Source of the DNA: Cytophagaceae bacterium ABcell3
Lineage (GTDB): Bacteria; Bacteroidota; Bacteroidia; Cytophagales; Cytophagaceae
Assembly: GCA_030913385.1 (NCBI GenBank)
Contig: CP133159.1
Coordinates: forward strand, 558,001-622,000
DNA: 64,000 nucleotides
Direction of reading: 5' to 3'
The translations under genes and the position numbers were made by a program. Of this stretch, positions 42,084-50,877 are shown piece after piece. The notes beneath the pieces were generated by a model, which was given only the letters and a program-made list of their open reading frames with translations, was not told the DNA's origin and made no database searches. Positions within the stretch are counted from its first letter, which is position 1. Every line of letters begins with the position of its first letter.

Positions 42084-43202
42084 ATGAAACGCAAAATTTT
42101 AATCATAGCAGGTTTAGCTCTTTTTATAGTTGCCTTATTGTTTAGTATCATGTTGGCAAGAAGGGAAACAACACCAGATGTAACAACAGAAGATATTTCT
42201 GAGGCTGTTAGGGTACAAGAGGTAAACAACAGGAACATTCCTGCATTTGTTGATTTGAGTGGAAGGCTGGTTGCAGAAGAAAAAATAGATGTCTTTTCAG
42301 AAGTTGGCGGTGTATTACTGCCCACGGATCCTCCATTTCGACCCGGCAATCGTTTTAAAGAAGGGCAAACGCTTATCCGAATCAATGACGATGAGTTTAG
42401 GCAAAGCCTAATAGCTAGTAGAAGTGCCCTTTTGCAAAGTATTACCCAGGTTATGCCTGATTTGCGGCTCGATTTTAGTGAAAACTATGAAGCATGGCTT
42501 GCTTATTTAGAAAATTTTGATGTTAACCGTCCCGTGCCCCCTCTTCCAGAGCCAGCCTCTTCTCAAGAAAGATATTTTTTGACGGGTAGAAATGTAATGA
42601 CCCAATACCATGAAATTCGGCAAATGGAGGTTCACCTCACAAAGTTTCGGATACGTGCTCCATTTACAGGTATAGTGACAGAGGCAGAAATTACAACTGG
42701 TACGCTCGTTATTCAAGGTCAGCGCTTGGGGCAGTTTATAAAGTCTGGGGTGTATGAATTAGAAGCTACTGTATCTACCATGGATTTACGTTATGTGAGT
42801 GAAGGAGATTCGGTTGAGCTTCGAAACAACTCGCTTGAAGGGCCTGTTTTTGGTCAAGTGGTAAGGGTAGGTGAGCAAATAGACCCTGCTACTCAGTCAG
42901 TAAATATTTACATACGAGTAGTAGATGAATCTTTGAGGGAAGGGATGTTCATGACTGGTAGGGTGCGGGCGCAGACATTTGAAAATGTTGAATCTTTGCC
43001 CAGAAATATTTTGATAGACGGTAACCAAGTCTTTGTTGTAGAAGATGGACGTGCTAGGCTAAGACCCTTGGACGTGGTGCATCAAACAGATACTGCGGCT
43101 GTTGTAAAAGGACTGGAAGATGGTGAGCTGATCATTCGTGAGCGGCGGACAGAAGCTTTTGAAGGTACGGATGTTGAACCTTTAAACCGATCTGCCGGAT
43201 GA
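42084..43202 (+). CDS. RND efflux membrane-fusion (adaptor) protein
   Basis: A 372-aa HlyD/AcrA-type adaptor. I start at ATG 42084 (MKRKILIIAGLALFIVALLF), an inner-membrane anchor helix; upstream ATG/TTG codons would add a few residues. Domains: barrel-sandwich (FVDLSGRLVAEEKIDVFSEV, then FRIRAPFTGIVTEAEIT around residues 197-213), a short helical hairpin, beta-barrel (VYELEATVSTMDLRYVSEGD) and membrane-proximal domain. It bridges the permease and the outer-membrane channel. Its stop overlaps the permease start (ATGA), so the operon is translationally coupled. Confidence 0.87.
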   Translation: MKRKILIIAGLALFIVALLFSIMLARRETTPDVTTEDISEAVRVQEVNNRNIPAFVDLSGRLVAEEKIDVFSEVGGVLLPTDPPFRPGNRFKEGQTLIRINDDEFRQSLIASRSALLQSITQVMPDLRLDFSENYEAWLAYLENFDVNRPVPPLPEPASSQERYFLTGRNVMTQYHEIRQMEVHLTKFRIRAPFTGIVTEAEITTGTLVIQGQRLGQFIKSGVYELEATVSTMDLRYVSEGDSVELRNNSLEGPVFGQVVRVGEQIDPATQSVNIYIRVVDESLREGMFMTGRVRAQTFENVESLPRNILIDGNQVFVVEDGRARLRPLDVVHQTDTAAVVKGLEDGELIIRERRTEAFEGTDVEPLNRSAG

Positions 43203-46200
43203 GAAGTGTTATTGCCTATTTCATAAAACATGTTGTGCTGGTAAAACTGCTCATCCTGATCATAACAATTTTCGGTGTTTTGGGGTTTAGCAGCCTTACC
43301 TATAGCCTTTTTCCAGAAGTTTCTCCTAACATTATTCTTATTGAAGCCTCTTGGTTGGGCGCATCACCGGAAGAAATGGAAGAAGGTGTCGTTATCAAGA
43401 TTGAGGACAATTTGCGAGGTGTAACGGGTATAGACAGGGTCACATCGGTTTCTACAGAAAATTCAGCAGTAATTACTGTTGAACTAGAGTTCGGAGAAGA
43501 TGCCAATGTCTTGCTCCAAGAAATCAATAATGAAATAGACAGAATTGCCACATTGCCCCCTGAGCTGGAAAGGCTGGTGGTTTATAAGCAAGAGGTGCTT
43601 AGCTTCACTTCCCGTTTTGCCTTGAGTGGCCCGGTCAGTTTAACTACCCTGAAAGAAACAGCCAGAGAAATAGAAGACGACCTGCTTATTTTTCCGGAAA
43701 TTTCTCATGTAAGCCTAAGTGGCTTTCCTGAAGAAGAGATAGAAATAAGTGTCAGCGAGCAGGGTTTGCAAGCCTACGGGCTGTCGTTTGAAGAGGTAGC
43801 GAATGCTGTTGCTGCGGCTAATGTCGAAATTACCGGTGGAACGATTAAAACCCGAGACCGTGAAATACTGATAAGGGCAGATAACAAGAGCTACTATGCT
43901 GCTGGTTTTGAAGAAATACCTGTCAGGTCTACCCCTCAAGGAATTGTTCGCCTAAAAGATGTTGCGCAGATTAGGGACATTTGGGCCGATGACCCTGAAA
44001 GGGCTTTTATGAACGGAACCCCTTCTGTTATTATCGAGGTAGAAACTACCAATGACGAAAACATACTAGAAGCCGCTGATTTTGTTAATAGTTATATCGA
44101 ATCTTTTAATGAAGACAATGATATTATAACAGCAACTTTAATAGATGATGGCTCCAGCACTTTGCTTGACCGCTTAGAAATGCTACAACAAGATGGTATT
44201 ATAGGTGCCATTTTGGTGCTTATTTTTTTGGGGCTTTTCCTAAACCTAAGGGTGGCCTTTTGGGTGGCATTGAGCATTCCTGTTTCGTTTCTGGGGATGT
44301 TCGCACTCGGTGCCGTTTTTGGTATGTCTATAAACCTGCTTTCGCTCTTCGGAATGATTATGGTAATAGGTATTCTCGTAGATGATGGCGTAGTAGTTGG
44401 GGAAAACATTTATCAACATTTTGAAGATGGTAAGCCTGCTTATAGAGCGGCCTTGGATGGGGCAATGGAGGTTATGCCTTCTATTACCTCAGGCATTGCC
44501 ACTACCGCTGTCGGTTTTGGCTTTTTTTTCTTCGTAGAAGGCATCACTGGAGAGTATATTTCTGACCTTTCTTTTGTGGTTATAGCGTCTTTGTTTATGT
44601 CGCTTGCAGAGGTTTTTTTACTGCTCCCTTCACGTTTGGCGCACAGTAAGGCACTACACGCCAATCAGCGTAAACCTAACCGGTTTATTGCCTATACCTC
44701 TAACTTAATGGTAAAGCTAAGGGAGAAAATTTATATGCCGATTTTGAAGTTTTTTATGGCCCATCAATTTTTCGGCACACTTATCGTTTTTTCAGCTTTT
44801 GTCATAACTTTTGGTGCCGTTAGTGGGGGTATAATTAGGACTTCTTTTTTCCCAGATATTGAAATGGATCGTATAACGGCCACCTTGGAAATGCCAGCAG
44901 GTACACGGGAAACAATTACAGACTCTGTGCTGGTACACATAGAACAAGCTGCACGTGAAGCCAACCAGGAAATGTCTGCCGGAAGACCAGATGGTGAAGA
45001 CATAATTCAGTCTTTCGAAAGGCAGATTGGGCCTTCAGCCGCCGAAGGTACATTGACGCTCACACTATTGGATCCAGAGAAGAGGGACATTAGTGTAACG
45101 GCCATTTCTAGTGCTGTTCGAGAGCGTGCGGGTGAAATACATGGCGTCGAACAATTGAGCTTTGAAACAGGAATCCCATTTGGCAAACCTGTTGGCATTT
45201 CCTTGTCTTCGAGAGATATTGATGAGCTTCGTCTGGCAAGGGACGCACTGAGGGAGACTTTAGAAGGAATGCCCCAACTGTCTGATGTTGTCGATGATGA
45301 GATGAGAGGGCAGCCAGAGATTCATATACGCCTGCGAAATGAGGCGCACTTGTTAGGTCTTGCGCTCCAAGATGTTACCAGTCAAGTTAGGAGCGGTTTT
45401 TTTGGAAGGGAAGTTCAGCGATTGCAAAGGGGGCAGGATGAGGTTATTGTTTGGGTTAGATATGATGAAACAGGCCGCACCTCTATAGGTGAACTGGAAA
45501 GGATGCGTATTAGAACGGCAGATGGGGGTGAATTCCCACTCAGGGAGGTTGCTATGCTTGAAGAGCGTGAAGGGCTTACATCCATAAATCACCGCGACGG
45601 GAGAAGGGCTATAACAGTGGAAGCAGATGTTGTGCATAGGGGAGTATCTGTACCTGAAGTTAATGATAGGGTATCCAATCAAATTTTGCCTGAGATAAAA
45701 GCAAGGTATCCCGGAATTGACTATAGTATGGAGGGACAGTCTAGAGAGTTTGGGAGGACCTTAGACTCTATTGTTGTTGTTCTGCCAGCGGTGGTTATTC
45801 TTATGGCAGCGATTTTGGTGTTTACCTTTAGGTCATTTGGACAAACTTTTGCTCTTGTGTTTATTACCCCTTTCTCTTTTATAGGTGCTGCATGGGGGCA
45901 CTGGGTGCATGGAATCCCCTTTAGCTTATTCTCTGGTTTGGGCGTAATTGCCTTAATAGGTATAATGCTTAATGATGGGCTGGTATTTATAAATAATTAT
46001 AATGCAAGACTTAAAGAAGGAGGTAATTTGCTTAAAGCCCTTATTCAAACAGGCAAAGATAGGTTCAGGCCCATTTTTCTCACTACCATTACCACTGTAG
46101 CTGGATTGACTCCTTTAATTATGAACCCAAGTTTACAAGCGCAGTTCCTTAACCCCATGGCTGTTTCTGTAGCCTATGGACTGTTAGTTGGTTCTTTTCT

Positions 46201-46348
46201 CACACTTACCATGCTCCCTGTTCTGATTATCTTGATCTGCAAGCTTAGAAGTGGCTGGCACTGGATTGTCACTGGGCAAAAAGAAAAACCAGAAAACTTG
46301 GAGCCTGCTATTAAAGAAATCAAAAATAGATTTGATGATGAGAAATAA
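43199..46348 (+). CDS. RND efflux transporter permease (AcrB/MMPL superfamily)
   Basis: A 1049-aa proton-driven trimeric pump. Twelve membrane helices can be read: one near residue 15-35, six around 330-560, and five around 855-1020. The proton-relay Asp pair is present in TM4 (VIGILVDDGVVVGENIYQH, about residues 395-413). The TM10 position, where AcrB has a Lys, reads GIMLNDGLVFINNYNARL. Two large periplasmic porter regions (about 40-330 and 560-850) are complete. The substrate is unknown: organic solvents, dyes or lipids are typical. The overlap with adaptor and TolC-like genes makes a full tripartite system. Confidence 0.92.
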   Translation: MRSVIAYFIKHVVLVKLLILIITIFGVLGFSSLTYSLFPEVSPNIILIEASWLGASPEEMEEGVVIKIEDNLRGVTGIDRVTSVSTENSAVITVELEFGEDANVLLQEINNEIDRIATLPPELERLVVYKQEVLSFTSRFALSGPVSLTTLKETAREIEDDLLIFPEISHVSLSGFPEEEIEISVSEQGLQAYGLSFEEVANAVAAANVEITGGTIKTRDREILIRADNKSYYAAGFEEIPVRSTPQGIVRLKDVAQIRDIWADDPERAFMNGTPSVIIEVETTNDENILEAADFVNSYIESFNEDNDIITATLIDDGSSTLLDRLEMLQQDGIIGAILVLIFLGLFLNLRVAFWVALSIPVSFLGMFALGAVFGMSINLLSLFGMIMVIGILVDDGVVVGENIYQHFEDGKPAYRAALDGAMEVMPSITSGIATTAVGFGFFFFVEGITGEYISDLSFVVIASLFMSLAEVFLLLPSRLAHSKALHANQRKPNRFIAYTSNLMVKLREKIYMPILKFFMAHQFFGTLIVFSAFVITFGAVSGGIIRTSFFPDIEMDRITATLEMPAGTRETITDSVLVHIEQAAREANQEMSAGRPDGEDIIQSFERQIGPSAAEGTLTLTLLDPEKRDISVTAISSAVRERAGEIHGVEQLSFETGIPFGKPVGISLSSRDIDELRLARDALRETLEGMPQLSDVVDDEMRGQPEIHIRLRNEAHLLGLALQDVTSQVRSGFFGREVQRLQRGQDEVIVWVRYDETGRTSIGELERMRIRTADGGEFPLREVAMLEEREGLTSINHRDGRRAITVEADVVHRGVSVPEVNDRVSNQILPEIKARYPGIDYSMEGQSREFGRTLDSIVVVLPAVVILMAAILVFTFRSFGQTFALVFITPFSFIGAAWGHWVHGIPFSLFSGLGVIALIGIMLNDGLVFINNYNARLKEGGNLLKALIQTGKDRFRPIFLTTITTVAGLTPLIMNPSLQAQFLNPMAVSVAYGLLVGSFLTLTMLPVLIILICKLRSGWHWIVTGQKEKPENLEPAIKEIKNRFDDEK

Positions 46349-47660
46349 GATTTTTTTAGTGATATTATTTCTAAGTATCGTTTCGCAATATGTGTCGCAT
46401 GCCGAAGAAAACGATTCTTTAAGTCTAGAGCAAGCTGTTGCCATTGCGCTGCATAATAACTATAATATTTTGATTGCCAGAAATGAAGCAGAAATCTCCC
46501 GAAATAATGCACATCCCGGTAATGCTGGCTTGCTTCCTGCTATTTCATTAAGTGGGGGATATAACCTTGCGGTGGAGGATACGGAAATTGAGTTTCTTGG
46601 CGACATACCACCGGTAGATCAACGCGGTGTAAGAACGGATACTTACAATGGCTCTATAGGCTTGAACTATCTGCTTTTTGACGGACTGGGAAACTTTAGG
46701 AATTTTCAACGCCTTAGGCTTCTTGGCGAGTCTGGTAAGGTTCAATCTGTTATGGAAATAGAAAACACGATTTTACAGGTCGTTTCTCAGTTTCTTGAAG
46801 CTGCTCGACTGCAGGCAGTTTATCGTGCCGATCAAATGGCGCTTGATATTTCCTCTGAAAGATATGAGCGGGTCCGTACTTCTTATGAATTTGGAGGAGC
46901 CAATAGACTGGATGTTTTAAACGCAGAGGTCGATTTAAGTACAGACAGTGTTAATACTGCTGTTTCAAGAATAAATTATAGAACCGCTATACGAAACTTT
47001 AATGTACTTCTAGGTTATCCAGCCAACCGTAACACAGATATCCGAGGACAGGTGTCAATAGCAAAGAATTTGGATGAAGAAGAGCTTATGGACCACACGA
47101 TGCGGAGAAACAGTGCTTTGCGTATGGCTGACCAAAACCTTATGGTAACTGAAGCAGATGCAAGAATCGCTCAAGCGGGAAGATGGCCAAGAATTGAACT
47201 GAACACCTCTTATGGCATTAATAGAACTGAGGCAGAAGCGGGTTTCTTGTTGTTCCAGCAAACCATAGGCTTTAATGGAGGTATCAATGCCTCATTTAAT
47301 TTGTTTAACGGTAGACAACAGGCAATTCAGCAACAGAACGCTCAAGTGAATTTGGAAAATGCACGAAAAAATAGAGAACTGGTGCGTTTGCAAACAGCGG
47401 CAGAATTATCGAATGCATGGGATCAATATATAAATGGATTGCAGTTGCTCGATTTGGAGGAACGTAACTTGGAAATTGCAAGAATAAACTTTGAAGTAAC
47501 GGAGGAACAGTTTCGGCTGGGTCAGGTTACGGGTACCCAGTTTCGAGAAGCACAGCTTAATTTAATACGTGCAGAAACTAGAATCTCCGAAACTAGGTTC
47601 CAGGCAAAACAGGCAGAAACGGAGTTGCTCCGGCTGGCAGGATTGCTAGAGACGGAATAA
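46338..47660 (+). CDS. TolC-family outer-membrane efflux channel
   Basis: A 440-aa protein when started at ATG 46338 (MRNKIFLVILFLSIVSQYVS, signal peptide). An adjacent ATG at 46335 is equivalent, and the frame further upstream lies inside the permease gene. Outer-membrane efflux protein repeats: LSLEQAVAIALHNNYNILIA and, in the second half, RMADQNLMVTEADARIAQAG and GFNGGINASFNLFNGRQQ. Long helices carry L-x-x-A-x-x-E heptads. The start overlaps the permease stop by 11 bases. It completes the RND operon; its 3' end lies just before the ISL3-family element. Confidence 0.9.
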   Translation: MRNKIFLVILFLSIVSQYVSHAEENDSLSLEQAVAIALHNNYNILIARNEAEISRNNAHPGNAGLLPAISLSGGYNLAVEDTEIEFLGDIPPVDQRGVRTDTYNGSIGLNYLLFDGLGNFRNFQRLRLLGESGKVQSVMEIENTILQVVSQFLEAARLQAVYRADQMALDISSERYERVRTSYEFGGANRLDVLNAEVDLSTDSVNTAVSRINYRTAIRNFNVLLGYPANRNTDIRGQVSIAKNLDEEELMDHTMRRNSALRMADQNLMVTEADARIAQAGRWPRIELNTSYGINRTEAEAGFLLFQQTIGFNGGINASFNLFNGRQQAIQQQNAQVNLENARKNRELVRLQTAAELSNAWDQYINGLQLLDLEERNLEIARINFEVTEEQFRLGQVTGTQFREAQLNLIRAETRISETRFQAKQAETELLRLAGLLETE

Positions 47661-47704
47661 CTGCTTTTTAAAATTTTATAGGGTCACCGTATTTTTCTGG
47701 GGAT

Positions 47705-48625
47705 TTAAGCAAAAAGCTTAGAGAGCCTGAACAAGAAAAACCTGGTATCTACAACGCCTCTTAAGTTTGCCCTGAAGAGCTTTATTTTTGAATTAAAAGA
47801 TTCCGCATTTGCATTGGTAGATCTATTGTCAAAGAAGTTTAGAATATTGCTCATATGGTTGCTTACTGTATTTGCTACCGTTAAAAATTCTTTAATTTCC
47901 ATCTCATGAGTTTTATTGATCCATTCATTAAACTTTTTTTCAGCGGAAATTTTTGTGTTGCTTTCATATATTAGCCTAAACTCAAGAACATGGTCATAAG
48001 CTTTTTTGAGGTCTGGATAATTTTCAAAAGCTATGTTGGCTCTCTGCTCTTGGCTTTGAGTCCAATCAGCTTTCTTTTTGGCAAAGACATACCTGCAGCG
48101 GGCCAAAAGTTGCTTTGGGGTGTCCCCATTGGGCAATAAGGGTGCTTTATACCTAACGCCATTCTTTTTGGCAGCTTCGATAGCCTTGTTTTCCATATCC
48201 AGTTCAACCCATCTTTGATTGACCCTTATATGTTGTAGAGCCTCCAGGGCCAGCCTTACTACATGAAAGCGGTCTGTAACCAAATTTGCCATGGGGAAAC
48301 ATGTTCTTGCGGATGACTCCATGTTTTTTGCCATGTCAAGGGTTACTTCCTTTACTTTATTCCTTTGTTCCAGAGGGATTTTCTCCAGAACTTGTATGAT
48401 ATTTGCCGACAATGTGCCTTTTACAGAAGCTACCAAAGAGCCTCTTTTGCCTCTCCCGTTTTTATTGGTAATAAAAGTGTACAACTCTCCTTTTGACAGT
48501 GCAACTTCGTCTATACTGAGATGCTCTCCGATATTGTCCGGAAAGACCAAATAGTCTTCTGCATGCTCTTTTTGTTCCCACTGCTTAAACCCACTGCTTT
48601 TCTTCTTATAGTGCCTCCTCAACAA
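47705..48625 (-). CDS. ISL3/ISAon1-type transposase, catalytic ORF
   Basis: A 306-aa DDE transposase of the ISL3 (DUF204-like) class. First Asp in EHLSIDEVALSKGELYT, second in LVTDRFHVVRLALEAL, and the Glu in the late TNANAESFNSKIKLFRA segment. The reported start is a TTG at 48625 (48623-48625 on the minus strand). The frame stays open upstream to about 48690 (GNIGSYYEVKGDLLR), so the real start or entry by ribosomal frameshift from ORF1 is unresolved. Together with ORF1 it makes the usual split transposase of ISAon1-like elements. Confidence 0.85.
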   Translation of the reverse strand: MLRRHYKKKSSGFKQWEQKEHAEDYLVFPDNIGEHLSIDEVALSKGELYTFITNKNGRGKRGSLVASVKGTLSANIIQVLEKIPLEQRNKVKEVTLDMAKNMESSARTCFPMANLVTDRFHVVRLALEALQHIRVNQRWVELDMENKAIEAAKKNGVRYKAPLLPNGDTPKQLLARCRYVFAKKKADWTQSQEQRANIAFENYPDLKKAYDHVLEFRLIYESNTKISAEKKFNEWINKTHEMEIKEFLTVANTVSNHMSNILNFFDNRSTNANAESFNSKIKLFRANLRGVVDTRFFLFRLSKLFA

Positions 48626-48656
48626 ATCCCCTTTGACCTCATAATAGCTGCCAATG

Positions 48657-49043
48657 TTACCAATGGTATCTTCGCGGGTCTCGACCTGTACCTTTTAAAA
48701 AATCTGAAAGCTCTTGAGTGATTTTAGAGCCTTCAGCTACAAATGAATAGTCATTGTAAACTATTTTGTTCTTGCATGTTTTATGCCTCCACCTTCGTCG
48801 CTTAAATTCAAGATAAACGGCTTTTCCCCTTATAGGGAAATCTTGCACAATTTTAGGTTCATAAAAACCTTTAGACTCGTACTCTTCAGGATTATGTTTT
48901 CCTAATAGCCGGTTCTGCTCAATGAGGTTGATTTTATAAAAGGATCTTTTGCTGTTCAGGTCACATAGCTCTATTACAGCTTCTATTTCAAAAAAATCTA
49001 GTATGCCTTCCGGCAAAAAAGGGGCAATAATATTTTCTTTCAT
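48657..49043 (-). CDS. ISL3/ISAon1-type transposase, N-terminal region ORF
   Basis: A 128-aa protein starting MKENIIAPFLPEGILDFFEI. It contains the zinc-finger/HTH-like region before the catalytic domain (IRGKAVYLEFKRRRWRHKTC) and ends at DFLKGTGRDPRRYHW. In ISAon1-type elements this region is normally a separate ORF, so I read the split as natural and not as a mutation. The sequence near its end (T6A4 run at about 48695-48705) could allow frameshifting. Confidence 0.75.
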   Translation of the reverse strand: MKENIIAPFLPEGILDFFEIEAVIELCDLNSKRSFYKINLIEQNRLLGKHNPEEYESKGFYEPKIVQDFPIRGKAVYLEFKRRRWRHKTCKNKIVYNDYSFVAEGSKITQELSDFLKGTGRDPRRYHW

Positions 49044-49185
49044 CTTGCCTTAAAATTAACAAATCAAACCAAAACTCCCCAACTTTTACGTGTGAGCCAT
49101 TTTATATAAACAAAAGCTGGGTGGGCCTGTTTTATATTAAAATAGCCTACACAAATTATTTTTAACAAAAAAAACAGGTAGTTGT

Positions 49186-49398
49186 ATGAAAACCAAAGCA
49201 TTAAAAAAGAAAAAAGGAGCAACTTTTTGGAAAAGCCTATCCCCAAGGACAAAATGGGAGTTGTTTAAGGCAAACACAGGCGTATTGTCTCGTGCAGCTT
49301 TCAGAAACATTAAAAAGAAACCTCAAACGTTAGCACTTGCAGGGACTGTTGTTGCAGGTGCGATCGCAGGAACAGTTCTTTTAACTAAGAAAAAATAA
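49186..49398 (+). CDS. Small basic protein with one membrane helix
   Basis: A 70-aa protein, very Lys-rich at both ends (MKTKALKKKKGATFWKSL and TVLLTKKK). A hydrophobic, glycine/alanine-rich helix lies at about residues 49-66 (LALAGTVVAGAIAGTVLL). It could be a membrane-associated or nucleoid-associated small protein. It has an orderly ATG and a downstream terminator. The gene starts 79 bases after the ISL3 target duplication. Function unknown. Confidence 0.55.
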   Translation: MKTKALKKKKGATFWKSLSPRTKWELFKANTGVLSRAAFRNIKKKPQTLALAGTVVAGAIAGTVLLTKKK

Positions 49399-49407
49399 TT
49401 TTTTTAA

Positions 49408-49450
49408 AAGGCCTAGGCCTTCCTTATACTAATGGAAGCATAGGCTTTTT
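49408..49450 (+). terminator. Terminator after the small basic protein gene
   Basis: GCCTAGGCCTTCC ... GGAAGCATAGGC + T5 forms a bulged stem. I see nothing definite in the remaining 49451-49779 intergenic sequence, which is AT-rich. Confidence 0.6.
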
Positions 49451-49779
49451 CTATTTTCCCCATACTTTTATGAGCATCGCCATTTTCATATTATCGCCCC
49501 ATGGACTCGTTTGAACTCCAAAAACAACTCAATAGTCTTAAAATATTTTAAAGTTTTAATTGCTTTAATCCGCCCATTTTATTAGCTTACAAAATGTTTG
49601 GGCCAATTTGCTGGTTATCAATGGTTCGCTAAGATGAATCGTGGTAAAGACCAAACGATTTATCTGTAAAAGTTGACTTTTACGTGGTAAAAAAATGATT
49701 TTTTAGCACAAATAAAGAGCATTAATCCCCTAAGCATTGGCTAATAATATTTTTTCCATTTTTTTAAATTTTGACCTCT

Positions 49780-50850
49780 ATGCATTTATTATCACAAGAC
49801 TATGACAATAATTTTTTTGATCAAGAAGGAAAACTTCATGGAGCCCATACAAAAAGCCGGTATAATAAGCTGGAGTATGTCCATCATTATGAGAATGGGA
49901 AATTGACAGAAGTTGTTAATTATCAACTGGTGCTGGAGGATGAATCTCCCTTGAAGGGTATCTTTAAAAATGGGCAGCCTTATGAAGGTTATTTTGTGAG
50001 AGAGGGCGGTGAAGTTGAGCTTGGTATAACAGACTATTATGAAAAGGGTAAACTTGTATCTCAATACTCTATACCTATTACCGAGCTGGGTTTAAACAAT
50101 AACTTATTGACGGAAAAAACCATTTTTAAGAATGAGAGAATTTATGAAGGCCCTGCATATAAGGAGCTTCGACTCAAAGATGGAAATATTTTAGTGGTTG
50201 CAGAGCATTATTCTGAAGGAAAGGTGGATAGCGTGACACTCCTTTATGGTGGGGTTGATTATGCAGAAGTTCTTCAGGTTTCTTTTGAAAACGACGGCTA
50301 TTCATTAACCCCTATTACTTTTCAAGAAAATAATGTAACTTCAGCAAGCCTGCATGTTAAATTTATAGATTCAAACTGCGGTACCTTATCCTTAGTAAGC
50401 AATGGAACGCCCATAGTTCTTTTGAATTTTGTGTCTGGCCCATTGACCAGAAATATCCATGCAAAAGATGGGTTAGTGTGCTACTTTATTAAGGACAATT
50501 GCATTTTTTACCAAAATATTGAGACTCAAGTTGTTCCTGATGAGAACAGTCTTAACGATCAGAGCTTCCTGTTTTCCGTTATAGATAATTTATTAACTGA
50601 TATTATTCAGCCAATTTCACGAATTGAGAAAATGGATCATACGCATTTCTTTACTTTTAAGAATATTGCGGCTGGTTTTTTGCATTTTAAAGATGGTGAG
50701 CCGTTTGAGGGTACATTAATAAAACCTTCCAAAAATTCAGGAACTTTTACCCTTACACCTTACCACAATGGGCAAAAAGCAGACTCTTCTATGGATCAGA
50801 CACTCCAGCAGATAAAAGACTTACTTCGTGAAATATATGGAGGAGATTAA
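49780..50850 (+). CDS. Unknown protein with MORN-like repeats
   Basis: A 356-aa protein started at ATG 49780 (MHLLSQDYDNNFFDQEGKLH); a TTG nine bases upstream is possible. No signal peptide or membrane helix. Short motifs of the form F/Y-x-N/D-G-x-x-Y/F-E-G recur: YENGKLTEVVNY, FKNGQPYEGYF, FKNERIYEGPAY and FKDGEPFEGTL, spread along the protein like MORN repeats of antitoxin-component-YwqK-type proteins. That fold makes curved beta sheets for protein or lipid contacts. No neighbour gives a function: it faces the beta-CASP RNase gene convergently. Confidence 0.5.
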   Translation: MHLLSQDYDNNFFDQEGKLHGAHTKSRYNKLEYVHHYENGKLTEVVNYQLVLEDESPLKGIFKNGQPYEGYFVREGGEVELGITDYYEKGKLVSQYSIPITELGLNNNLLTEKTIFKNERIYEGPAYKELRLKDGNILVVAEHYSEGKVDSVTLLYGGVDYAEVLQVSFENDGYSLTPITFQENNVTSASLHVKFIDSNCGTLSLVSNGTPIVLLNFVSGPLTRNIHAKDGLVCYFIKDNCIFYQNIETQVVPDENSLNDQSFLFSVIDNLLTDIIQPISRIEKMDHTHFFTFKNIAAGFLHFKDGEPFEGTLIKPSKNSGTFTLTPYHNGQKADSSMDQTLQQIKDLLREIYGGD

Positions 50851-50877
50851 AAGTGGCTGTTATAGAAGCCACTTTTA
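50848..50877. terminator. Bidirectional terminator between convergent genes
   Basis: TAAAAGTGGCT-GTTATAGA-AGCCACTTTTA, an 11-bp stem that overlaps the stop codons of both the MORN-like gene and the RNase gene. Confidence 0.75.

Larger units (their letters stand above)
47681..49098 (-). mobile_element. ISL3-family (ISAon1-type) insertion sequence, complete (1418 bp)
   Basis: Flanked by a perfect 8-bp target duplication ATTTTATA (47673-47680 and 49099-49106), the size expected for ISL3. The ends match imperfectly: GGGTCACCGTATTTTTCTGG on the left and GGCTCACACGTAAAAGTTGG on the complement of the right. It carries two transposase ORFs on the minus strand. It inserted downstream of the RND operon and upstream of a small basic protein gene, without obvious gene disruption. 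Confidence 0.93.

Noticed and set aside
42507-46444. Minus-strand frames of 60-112 aa antisense to the RND operon
   Set aside because: All overlap a confidently assigned coding strand.
47705-49043. Frameshift mutation in the ISL3 transposase
   Set aside because: ISAon1-type elements normally encode the N-terminal region and catalytic part as separate frames.
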